NCBI GenBank assembly: GCA_008931825.1
Contig: QXVZ01017817.1
Location: forward strand, 1-31,850
Length of the DNA stretch: 31,850 bases
Direction of reading: 5' to 3'
From: Phallusia fumigata
Taxonomy: Eukaryota > Chordata > Ascidiacea > Phlebobranchia > Ascidiidae
The position numbers and the translations under genes were made by a program. Below the pieces are notes generated by a model that did not search any database, was not told the origin of the DNA, and saw nothing but the letters and a program-made list of their open reading frames with translations. Below, piece by piece: positions 9,456 through 20,400 of the stretch. The first letter of the stretch is position 1, and every line of letters begins with the position of its first letter.

Positions 9456-10968
9456 TTACTTCTGTTTTGTTGTTCTTGGCTGCAATGAGAATATGTAAAT
9501 ATTCAGGTGGTTCGCAATCTCATTGTATGTGTGGGTCAGGTATTGAGTGAGATCAACACAGGAATGAATGAAGCACACCCAAAGAAGCAAATGCTCATTG
9601 ACATAGGAACCAAAGTACTGGTTAAGGAACAGCAAAAGTAAACCAATGAGTGAGGTATCAAGCAGCTTGAGTTCACTCCTTGTCATATGTGCGACCACCA
9701 GTCGGTTTGTTACTTTTGCTGACACAAGTCCAATGAAAAGTAGGTAAAGGACTGGATGGAGTTGTACAAGGAAGGTCTTGGACTGAGAAGCAATGCTGAG
9801 AGCAAACCCAACCACAATGGCCATATTGATACCTGGTGAAAGCACACTGGTGTCTGCAATCGTTGCACCATTTTCACCACAGCCCCCAGCTAAAATAAGT
9901 CTTGAAAATCTAATGTAGGTAGCAAGAGTTCCCAATGCAATAAACAGGATGGGGCCAGCATGTAAAGGATAACCCAAAACGGGTATCTGGGCACTCCAAA
10001 TTTCAGGCCCAAATATGCCAGTCAGCAAGAATACACCAATAGAAGAGAGCTGAACCTCTGTCACATCTATAAGCCCAAAAGATAAGGTGCCAGTTACGTA
10101 TGAAGCCCAGTGGCCAAAGTAGAAGGTAACATAAGAGGACAAGCAAACAAAGCACATTACCCAAGTGTGATATCCCAGTCGCATTGAGATACAAATGGCA
10201 CAGGCCACAAGTGCAGTAGAAACAGAATCACACCCATGGTCAAATAATTCTCCAAGCGGTGTTGAAGAACTTGTTCTTCGTGCTTGTTTGCCATCAATAG
10301 CATCTAGTGATTGATAGATGAAAAGAGCGACTCCATTGAAAATATAAATCCAACTGGGTGCAATTTCAGTAGCAGATGGACAATATATCATCAGCAGAAT
10401 TGATGAAATAAAGTTTACCAATAACCCTGCAATAGTAATTGCATTGGGGGCAATCCACCGTGGAAACAATTCGACCAACCATCTCCAATATATTTGAAAT
10501 ACAGGTTCAACTAACGATGTTCCAGATGCACTGTACTTGTGCTGATCAAGACGTTTAAGTTGGACAGGCGTAAGCACTTCCATGGATAATTTATAGCACA
10601 CTTTATGTTGTGCAATTTAAATTAAACAAATTGATTTGCTCTGTAAAGAACACCTTTTAAATACATGTATTATACTAGCAACAACTATATGACTTTTTAA
10701 CCTTAATGCAAAGTTACAGAAATCCAAAAAAGTTGCAAATAGAAAAAACTCTTTAGGATAGCTAACTTTAAATTCCTTTTTAATTTCTGGCATGAAGTAA
10801 AAGGCACCAACGGTTGGCACCAAGTTGCTATTTGGTATGTCACAGCTATATTGACAACTAATCTGGTTAAATTTTACTGACACTGTCGATGACAAGCTTA
10901 TTGAACACGTCCGCAATTCAGTACAAGGTTGTAAGTCTACGTTGCTAACCTACGAGGCCAACCTGTGA
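9321..10968 (-). repeat. Segmental duplication, copy B
   Basis: Partner of 3556-5235. It includes the coding region, about 135 bases of 3' flank and about 385 bases of 5' flank with recognisable similarity, so both copies probably inherited a similar promoter. The limits are judged by eye. Confidence 0.75.
9456..10583 (-). CDS. Choline/ethanolamine phosphotransferase-like, copy B, intronless
   Basis: Complete 375-residue single-exon ORF starting at the ATG at 10581-10583. The open frame continues six codons upstream, but only to a GTG; the ATG matches the start of copy A. It has the same catalytic signature at residues 97-119 (DGKQAR, then GELFDHGCD) and the same C-terminus, SLQPRTTKQK. By eye roughly four residues in five are identical to copy A; the differences are mostly conservative and concentrated in membrane segments and loops at about residues 145-235. 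Both copies are intact, so both are likely functional, perhaps differing in CDP-alcohol preference or expression. It lies about 900 bases upstream of elongin B, same strand. A TATAAA occurs a few bases before the ATG, too close to act as a TATA box for this start. Confidence 0.92.
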   Translation of the reverse strand: MEVLTPVQLKRLDQHKYSASGTSLVEPVFQIYWRWLVELFPRWIAPNAITIAGLLVNFISSILLMIYCPSATEIAPSWIYIFNGVALFIYQSLDAIDGKQARRTSSSTPLGELFDHGCDSVSTALVACAICISMRLGYHTWVMCFVCLSSYVTFYFGHWASYVTGTLSFGLIDVTEVQLSSIGVFLLTGIFGPEIWSAQIPVLGYPLHAGPILFIALGTLATYIRFSRLILAGGCGENGATIADTSVLSPGINMAIVVGFALSIASQSKTFLVQLHPVLYLLFIGLVSAKVTNRLVVAHMTRSELKLLDTSLIGLLLLFLNQYFGSYVNEHLLLWVCFIHSCVDLTQYLTHTYNEIANHLNIYIFSLQPRTTKQK

Positions 10969-13569
10969 CTACATGAGTCCAGCGAGCTGCGACTGCGAGC
11001 AGCGACGTTTCCACATTACTAGTTAGTCTACTGACACCAGGCGGATAACAATTTGCCGGTAGGAATGCACAACATAGAATTATTAATTTTAGAGATTGTA
11101 ATCCACAAAACTCGAATTTAAAAGCGACTTTTTACCACTTAGTTAACAGATTCTAAAATGTCTTGGAAAATCGTAAATGTCTTGGAATTTTGACTTCTGC
11201 GAGTAATTTTAGTGTAGATGGCGTCACCGATTGGCGAAACATATTTTAGATCACAACTGCTGTGTTGCCTTCCGGCAGGCAGAGTTAAAAGGCAGTTAAA
11301 ACTAACTGTTTGCGTGGTCGTTTACTTGTTGCAAAACTACTTTTTTAAAAGCGATTAAAATGTTTTATTGCCAAAGCAAACTAGCTTTAGACCCGCTTTA
11401 AATGTTTTAAATCAGATTTTAGACTTTAAATTCTCCCTAAAATCTGAAATCTAAATTTACATGCGTATTGTAACAAACAACAAATAGGCCTATAGTTCAG
11501 TTGTTCTCAAACTTTTTCAAACTATTCGCGTAACGGCCGTCCCCCTGCAGATTTTCGATGACTCGCGGTTCTGAAAATCTAACTTTAATTTATTTAACAC
11601 GATTTCAATTCAGCAATGCTTTGTGAGTGTGCCACAAAGTTCTGTATATATTTCAGCAATCATGCGATGTCACGACTACTAAGAGAGACTGAAGACGTTT
11701 CGCGGTCCACTTAAAATCGATCCATGTATACCCCTAAGGGACCGCGGGCCCCATTTTAAGAACCGCTGGCCTAGACAGACTAGCATAAACTATCAAAATT
11801 GCTTTTTTACTAAACCTCAAAACATGTTTTGCCGAAATTTTCCAAACAGCGACAAACGCTTCAAGTATTTTGTAAACCCCTTACTTGATCCTATAAATCT
11901 AATTAAATAGACACGACAAACTGTTAAATGATTTAAGCGAATCCGGCTGGTCGTGTCAAGCGCCAATTAAACCTGGGTGACCGTGCTAAGTGTCGAAAAA
12001 CTCCGTTTGCATTTTACAGAAGCTGACAGGTCACACCAAAAGCACCCTAATTTCAGCCAATTAAACACCTGCGGAAATATTAACTGGCGTACTGCATTTA
12101 GTTCTGCGTATTTTAGTATTAAATCGAGATTTGATGCGGTGCCCATATCAACAGATTCCTTTCCAAATTATAAAATTATATTTTATTGCGGGTATCATAC
12201 CGTTTCTGCAAACACCCGTGCTAACAACCAATTCGGAATGAAAAAATTCTTAGCACATCATCATGGAAGTGCTTTGAATTTAGCAGCACTGTCCTCGCCA
12301 ACTTCCTTTGATAAGGACTTTTCCATCCTCGTTACACACTAAATACTGAGCTCTATGCTACTATTTTTTGCTGCCTTTTTGCGACGTTCTGCATTTCCTG
12401 TATACAATACTCCACCAGTTTAATGCACTATGTATATTTTACTGTACTTTGTACAAACAATTTAATTGCCTTTTGTGTCATATTAGGTCATTGATTTTGT
12501 TTGATGTTTATTATAGCCGTAGGCTATTTCTTTTTTAAAAAAAACAAATCTAAATTATTTGGGGTTGGGTGTACAGAATCCCCCGGGATTTGCGCCCGTG
12601 CTCCAAACCATTCTTCTTTTGGCCGCTCTCATTAAACTGCAATGAAAATAAATGACACGCTGATGCAACAGCCGAAAATGGCAATAAAACTTATCACGCG
12701 ACTTACTTTTCTTCGCTACAATATACGTTATATTTTCTGTAACTTTCATCTTATCCGTGAGAGGTTGACTCTGACACCAAAATATGATTGAGAACGGCTG
12801 TAAATTTCCCTGTACTTTCATGTTACGCGGCTCGTGCTAACTAATTACTGCTGGCCTCGCGATACAGCTGCGTACATTTCAACAATTTTTACCACATTTT
12901 CAAAGTCTGCTCGCACAGCCAATCAATAAAACAATGTTTAGCAAAGCAAAGTTGCCAAATAATACTATTGAAATATTGAGGTCGGTGGCAAAATGTCTCG
13001 ACAGGTCGAAGATTGCATCGCATTATAGAAATCGGAGAATTTATTGAGTAATATATTGGTGAAAAGAAAAACGTTGACACGGGAACACTAAAAAATTACC
13101 ATTGCACAACTGCAACTGACAGTGATTTGCTCGGAAAACACAAAAAATCATAAAACACAAGCACATTTCTTGCTGTTGCTTTGGCAATCAAAATATTTTT
13201 AGCAAGAACATTCGGTTTGGTTGGGTTACATGATTTAATCAATCAATAACGTCAGATATACACCAATAAAAACGTTGTCTGTTTCGCAGGGACAAAAGCA
13301 AAACACATGTTGCTACATTCAAATATCAAGTTCGGAACTTTGGAGCACCTTTTAGTATTGCAAGTAATCTTCAATTGAACTTTTATTTTAAGAAACCCTT
13401 CAATGTATGTGGATCAGCTTTTAACCAATTATTTACATTCTTACTAATAATGATAGTTTGTATTCGATTATGATACCATACGTCCAGTGTATTATGTGTA
13501 ACAAATTCACAAAAAAAACATTGAAGAAACTGCATTATAAGTAAATAACTGCATTTGAGAGAAAAGCTA
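10969..13569. other. Region of about 2.6 kb without a recognised gene
   Basis: Contains one hAT-like element (11498-11768). Open frames at 11977-12342 (plus, no ATG start), 12555-12821 and 12889-13080 (minus) show no domain and no consistent splice sites. The proximal part probably holds the promoter of phosphotransferase copy B. Confidence 0.5.
11498..11768. mobile_element. Candidate hAT-like miniature element
   Basis: The left end reads CAGTTGTTCTCAAACTTTTT. The reverse complement of the right end reads CAGCGGTTCTTAAAATGGGG. Both fit the CAGNGGTTCT(C/T)AAA hAT terminal repeat pattern. The interior includes GACTCGCGG and GGGACCGCGGGCCCC, typical of such elements, and no coding capacity. The flanks gcctatag (11488-11495) and gcctagac (11769-11776) share five bases, weak support for an 8-bp target duplication. 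Confidence 0.5.
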
Positions 13570-13929
13570 TCATAACCTGTCCTTAAGTTTGGCCTCAGGT
13601 CTTTGTAAAACTTTAAAGACCTTCCCAGTTACAGGACAAATGTACTTGTTCTTGGCACAGTGGGTGTGGACAATCACACCATTTGGATATCTTGCAAAAG
13701 GACCATCTGTTATTACACGACTGCACACAGGACAATTTCTACCTTCTCGCATCACCACTGGCACAGCGTGCATGTTTCTTCGCTGTTTATGTAACTGCAG
13801 AAGTTGTGACCTTATCAGTTTGTGTTCCACCAATTTACTTCTGCATCCATGCAACGGCATTCGCAGACTGTTATGTAAATAATTTGATAGCAGGGCAACT
13901 NTAATAAACAAGCAGAGAGCACCTAGTGC
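13570..13929 (-). CDS. 3' terminal exon of a Vps39/TGFBRAP1 (Vps3)-family protein, partial
   Basis: The minus-strand exon begins after a TTTTGCAG acceptor (13930) and ends in a stop at 13570-13572, giving about 119 residues. The C-terminus has a zinc-finger-like domain: CPVCSRVI, FARYPNGVIVHTHCA, ICPVTGKVF, preceded by a helical EHKLIRSQLLQLHKQR segment. This layout matches the C-terminal domain of CORVET/HOPS tethering subunits; the VHTHCA form points to TGFBRAP1 rather than VPS39. Such proteins are about 850 residues and tether endosomes via RAB5 or RAB7. No upstream exons are visible before the divergent PIBF1 gene starts about 550 bases away. The N at 13901 lies inside the exon and is probably a contig joint, so the first nine residues may not belong and the rest of the gene may sit on another contig. 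An isolated gene fragment is the alternative. Confidence 0.65.
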   Translation of the reverse strand, partial: ALGALCLFIXVALLSNYLHNSLRMPLHGCRSKLVEHKLIRSQLLQLHKQRRNMHAVPVVMREGRNCPVCSRVITDGPFARYPNGVIVHTHCAKNKYICPVTGKVFKVLQRPEAKLKDRL

Positions 13930-14483
13930 CTGCAAAATAAAACATGTTTTATAAAAAAGTTCTTGTGTAGCATGCAGCATTTGTTGAATGTTAAACTTAA
14001 TTGCACAGCGTTAAATTGCTTGAAAATAGTACTTTACCTCAAGAGCCTAAATGCATAACACAACGTTCCACTTATTATATACAAACCTATGGCGAGTCAA
14101 ACACAATAGCAAGCAACAGCGCGGCGCGAGATGTGTGACGCAGCCGAGCCAACAGTCGCCTGACAGAGTTTCTCATGTCTGCGCGAAATACTTGCCAACT
14201 GTAGTTACTAACATACTAAACAAATGTTAACTTTCCAGGCATATCTGAAACATGTTTGCTTGCGTAATCAGTTTTACGGATTGGTAAATCTGTGTGTCAG
14301 TGGGGATTCGATTCCCGACCTAATGAAAATACGTCATCTCGGAATTGTACGCTTTACTAATTTGACACGCATGATTGCGCAAGGGATTCGCTTCGTTGCG
14401 GACGTTGGATGGCGAAAAGTTCAAAACATTCCAATTTCCAACAAACGAAATAGTCGTTTGGTTTGTTTTGTTCATGCTGAAAT
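13930..14483. other. Divergent intergenic region before PIBF1
   Basis: Includes a short GC-rich, CpG-containing block (around 14115-14160) that probably belongs to the PIBF1 promoter. A minus-strand TATATAATAAG near 14075 could serve a minus-strand transcript but is unsupported. No coding exon was found. Confidence 0.4.
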
Positions 14484-17400
14484 ATGTCAGAAAATGACAG
14501 CAATCCTTCGATTCGTTCGAATGAAAGACGAAGCGGAGGGGATACCTCAATATCCCTGAGTACATTGGGAGACACTGGTGAAATTACTGGATTAAGTGGG
14601 GCCGAAGAGTTGACAGATTTATCCCACAGCGATTTAAACGGCCACAAGGATTTTAAAGGTACTTCTCGCATTTTTTGTCGCCCAAAAACATTGTGTTTTA
14701 TCATTATGCAATCAATCTGTTATGCAATGCATTGTGTTAAACTTCATGTAGGACTTTTGTGTGTGTGCCAAAGCTTTAAAATGTATGATAAACCCAAAAC
14801 AGAATTTTGGCAAGAACCTGTAGGAGGCTAACTTGAATACATAGTTTAAAAACATGTGTCCCTCTTTATTGCAGGTGCAAAGAAAAGAGGACTTAAAAAT
14901 GAATATGAAAGAAAACAGTTGATGCATGATCTGCAGTTGCTTAAGATTGAGCTGTCCCAGAAATCACTTATTATCGACAATCTTAAAGCTCAACACATGA
15001 GCAAGACTGAAGAATTAGAAGAAAAACTACATGATGCTTTGCATAAAAAACAGGTGAATTATGTTCCTGCCAAGATAGCACTATTTTGCATGATGGTATT
15101 GAGTTTGAATCATGTCTCAGTGGCTTGAGTTTCTTTGAGCAAGAAGTTGCATTTCTCCAACCCAGGAAACCGAATGGATTAGCCCAAATTGTGTAACTTA
15201 ATGCATTTACCCAAAAAGCCACCATCTTCAAAATGTAGGAAAATAAAAAGGAATAAAAATGAGCGAGCAGAACTCCAATAAAACTAGAAGGGTGGCTTAC
15301 CATATATAGACATTCTATATATACTATTACCAGATATTAAAACATTACATATTCCCCACATTATATTACATTGGGTCTCAGTTACCTGTGCTATTTATGA
15401 CATAATTGTTTCTGCTGGCAGAAACGCATGGGTCCCCACACATGCAAAGTTCTACATATTGCGTTTTTCTAAAAACATGCCCAGGCTATAGATGTAAACA
15501 AAACATTCAGCGCACCACAACAACATGCGTTACAAACTGTCCAAGCTGCATCAACTTTGGACATTGTTCAATAACAGTACACATTTTAGGGGGCTGGTGG
15601 GGTAACTGCTGGGGCTATAGGGTAAAATACATCAAATATGGCACCACAATGACATGTGTTACAATATGTCCAAATTTTATCCATTTCGGAGATTGTTTAA
15701 CTATTTGCCCCATTATAGGGGGCTGTCGGGGTAACTGCTGGGGCTATACGTTAAAACACATCAAATATTGCACCACAATGACAGGTTATACAAACTGTCC
15801 AAATTTCATCCAATTCGTAGATTGTTTANATGACATGTTATACAAACTGTCCGAATTTCACCTAATTGGGACATTTTTTAGCAATAAACCCATTTTAGGG
15901 GTCTAGTGGGGTAACCGCTGGGGCTATTTTCTAAAACGTCCCAATCGATAAACCAAAATGGCCCAACCTAAAATGTAACAAAATTTTATCCCAATCGGAG
16001 ATTGTTTAAAATGTTAACCACCAGAGGGAGCCACAAAACAACCACTAGGGCTTCATGCTCAATAAGTTGTTAACAAGCCACACTTGAACCACCGACCACT
16101 GAACTCCCATTCAACTTCAAGGTGGTTCGTACTCCATGACTTCAGTTTCACTTTTGTAACTATATCATCGCAGAAACTTTTCGTTTGTGGTGTTTGCAAG
16201 CATGCAAAACATTTGACAAACATTTTACTCTTTTGGGACTAGTGGGGTAACCACTGGGGCAATGGGGTCAAATGAAACAGATGGCACAAATATTNAACTG
16301 TAAAAGTTTCATGGCAAAACGACATAGACAGGCTCGGGGTAAAAATAAGAAAAAAAGAGAGAAAAAACAAACAGAGTGAAAACAATATGTGTCCCCTTCA
16401 GCAAGGGACCCATAATTAGAGAGCGATAATGTTATCTCATCGCAAATTTTGTACATTTGTCAATTGAAGCTTTTATAATTCTTTAAATTAAATGTCAAAT
16501 AACAAAAATCTTACTCATGTTGCCACCAACAATATGGACAATTGGGTTGTGCAGATGACATCCAGCAATATTTGCAACAGCAGAATTGGCTGAAGATTTA
16601 AAAACAGAAGTTTAGTCAAAGTCTAATGGTTAGAAGTATAACAGTTTAAAATATGTTTATTCATACTGTAGTCTTTGTACATGTTACATATGAAATTATT
16701 TAACCAACGTCAGCAAAGTAATGACAAACCTTGTTGCAAAGAAGATTGGGATGATGTCTGACCATCTGGCTGAGGGACTTGCCTCTGCATTTTGCCCCAA
16801 AAAATGATTAGATTTTTGTCATTATGGTGTTAGTGATGCACTCACAGAGTCAAAGACATATGACAATATTTATGATAGTTTATACAGACANTAAGAGTCA
16901 GTTGCAAAGAGACAATACAATCAGTGAGGAGGAGTACATTGAACTGAAGTCACAACCTTCAGACAACTTAACTGTGGCACAATATTTCTCTCTTCGGTAA
17001 GAATACAAGAAAACCTTTCGTTGTGTATAAAGATCGTTGATTCATGAAGTTGTTTACTGAAGGCTGTATGAGAGTATGCAGCCAATGAAGATAGAGAGTG
17101 ATAATTTGCGAGTACAAAGAGACAAGCTTTCTAGTGATGTTGCCAATCTTTCCCACACTGTCCACAATCACGAGCAAACAATTATGCAAGTAAGTTCATA
17201 CAAAATAGCTGTTTAAAATATGGACTAAATGAAATAAAATGACAATTGTACACATACATGAACCACCCTATACACTCAAAGGTTAGGTAATTTCTGTTTA
17301 GTACTAGTTTGTAATTACTGTACTCACATCTTTGCTATTTTACAATGCACATGTACAAAAAACTATTCGTTTTATTTAAATCATTGTAGGAACGTCGTGG

Positions 17401-20400
17401 AAGAACTCATGCTGAGATACAAGTTCAAACTTTGACATCTGATTTAGAAAATGCCAGGAAAGCTCTAGATGAGCGAAGTGGAAAAGCTCAAAGATTCGAC
17501 AGTGTCTTCAGTGAGAGAGAAAGGTAGAAATTTCTTTATTGGATTTTATTTTTTGTTCATATCTTGCCATTGTTTTATTGGCAACCGATGTTGTCATCTG
17601 CAGGCTGGACAAAGAACATGCTGAACTGATGAAGAAGCATTCATATTTGGAAGCTGAGCACCTTGCAACATGTAAGGAGATGGCTGACATGAAAAGGGAA
17701 ACTGATTCTATGCATCAAACTGCGCAAATATTACGACAGGTAAGAAGTACCACATTCAAAATGGGTGCAGTGGAACAAAATTTGTCTTTTTGGAAATTGA
17801 GTTAAGCCAAGCAAGAAACCGTTTCTTTGTCTATGTTTTAAATATTAGAAACGACGTATTGTTTGTAAATGTTTTAACTATTTTATTTGTATTACTAAAC
17901 TTTGTGATGATCAATGTGTAAATAGCTTAGCTGTCTTCCTGTAAATACCTATTGTTTCTACAAAGAATTTCTCTCTAGAATGTTTTTGACCACAATTTTT
18001 TTAAACATTGACCCATCCAATGCAGGACAAGGAATACCTCACAAAGAATCTTTCAGAATGCAGTGCCAAGCTAGACAGTTCCGAAGACCGACTTCGACAA
18101 GCGCAGGAGCAGTTGGAACGAGTGAAATCGGCTAGAGAGGAGCTGTATGAAAAGTATGCCGCATCTAGAGACGAGGCTAGACTGGTCTACGAGCGCCGTC
18201 TGAAAACTGAATTGGATCGCATCAGGTAAAACATGAACTGTTTTGCGCTGCTTTGTTCGTGCGTGAAGTTTGAAATAGATGAAACCGAGTTAAGAACTGC
18301 TAGGATTGCCTGGATATTGCCGTTCCTAACCCTCACGTATGACGAACTGTATGCTCATATATCAGCAAAGATAGAAACGTTGATTGAAAGTTTGATAAGT
18401 CAAATGCATTGTTAAACTGCCTAGATTTTTTAGATTCGAATACCATGAATTAAAACAAAGCAATTTATTTTTGCGCCCCTTGGTCAGTTGCTGTTATCAT
18501 TTGCCAAAGCCTGAAACTATTTGAATAAGAAACTGACGATCCAATATGGGCGAAATGTATATTTCCCACACTTGTCCTGACTGATTCTGTCTGTATTTTT
18601 AATTTCTTCAAATCCTGATAAGTTTCCAGTACATATTGACGTTCTGCTTAAAGGAAATTTCATTTCCTTTTCAAATTTTATTTTAGGATGCAAACTGAGT
18701 CGGAGATCGAGCGTTTGCGTTGCGATTCGCGCGAGTCTTACGAGAGGGAAAATCGCAATCTGAGGGAAGCACGTGATTCGGCTGTACAGGATCGCGACCA
18801 GGTCTGTATCTGTCGACTCGCAGTCGGTTTATTTTGGTCCAAACACCCCGAATGGCCTGGAAAGTATCGATCTTAATTTGCAAAAATTGAATTGTATGTG
18901 TGCACCAAAATCAGACATTTGTCTTTAAATTGGAATCATTTTCTACTGGTTTAACTATATTTCTTTTATACTGTTAAACAATATTCCTCTTGGATCACAG
19001 AAACTCTTACAGTTTATCACAACACAAGTTCATCTTATTCAAATAGAAATAAAAGTACACAATTAAAAAACATGTATATATATGGCAAACAAGTTAATAA
19101 GAAAGTTAAACTAAACACCAGCCAAAAACTCAACAACTGAACACTAACAAAATAAGATGCAGGAGCTTGGCAAACTGCCACATGGCAAAATCACTCATGC
19201 AAAACCAAAGTTACTCATGCATACATTTAAAGGAAAAACAACTTAAAGGTGAAACACAATTTGTTCTAACAATACAACCTCACCAGCAATCCGAAACAGA
19301 TTTTGTTTCGCTTTAACGCTTGACTCCGAAAATAAAACTCTTTTGTATACACTTGCTTACGTAGATGACAAAACTACGCGACGAGGCGGAGAAGAGATGC
19401 GAGGTTTACTCGAACGAGTTGAAGTTACTCGAATCGAGTATCGACTCGAGGTTATCGGATTTCCAGAACCAAGCTCGCATCAAAACGTTTGAACTTGACC
19501 GCTTGCAGGTTCGTCCCCGAAAAATCAGTTTGTGAAAATTCGACGCATAGAGATTATTGTGTGCGGCGATGTTTTGCGTTTGAAGGCAACTGCTGGGTAA
19601 CAAAGACGAATAAACTGTATTCCATTTACAAATTAATGCCTTTAAAATATCTGACGCTAATGTTGAGTGGAGATCTTGTGAGTTTTTGGGCAATTGCTGG
19701 GCTACAAAACTAAACAAAATTTTGACCATTTGCAGTGAATTGCCTGCTAAATATCTCACACTCTTTTGAAATTGCCTTAAAACTGGAGACCACAAAGCTT
19801 TTGTTCTTCTGTAGTTGGTTCATGAGGAAACTTGCAAGAACCTGGACAAGGCCCAGGAGGAAAGCGAGAGACTAAGTCGCAAACTTGAGTTAGTGACAGC
19901 TGATTATGGCGAACTACAACGACAATCTTCAGCTACCGACGCCGAACTGCGCGTCACAGTCCGGGATCTGAAGTCCAGGTTGGACACATATGAAAAGATC
20001 GAAAAGGTTTGTCAAGCATTGACTTTTAGTCAGTCACGTAAATTTCTATGTTATGGCAAAAATAAAACACTATAATACCTTTGTTTACCAAAATCTTCGC
20101 TGGCCAAAATTTGGGCATTATCTTTTACAGGATATGGACGATATTGTGATGCAAGCGGCCGAAGTCGAGGTCACCGGAGGTCAAGACAAAGTCAACGAAG
20201 CGGAAAAAGTGCTTTTCTCCTACGGCTACGGAGCTAATATTCCGACAACTGCAAAACAACGCATGAAGCAGAGTTTGCACTTAGCAAGAAGGTTAATGTG
20301 ATGTTTATTCTAAATATGTTATGACAAAATTTTAACTGCCAGATTTCAGAAGAATTTGTGTTGGCGATGACCTAATGACACAACCTTCTTTTTGGTTACA

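Noticed and set aside
10584-10601. Six-codon N-terminal extension of phosphotransferase copy B
   Set aside because: Requires a GTG start; the next ATG aligns exactly with the start of copy A.
11977-12342. Plus-strand open frame of 121 codons
   Set aside because: Starts at GTG, has no recognisable motif and no flanking exon signals.
14296-14325. Sequence resembling a tRNA T-arm (GGGGATTCGATTCCCG)
   Set aside because: The loop and stem lengths do not fit, and no D-arm, anticodon arm or acceptor stem surrounds it.
15406-15906. Plus-strand open frame of 166 codons with Cys- and Trp-rich repeats
   Set aside because: Produced by the tandem repeat units and interrupted by an N; it does not match PIBF1 or any family.
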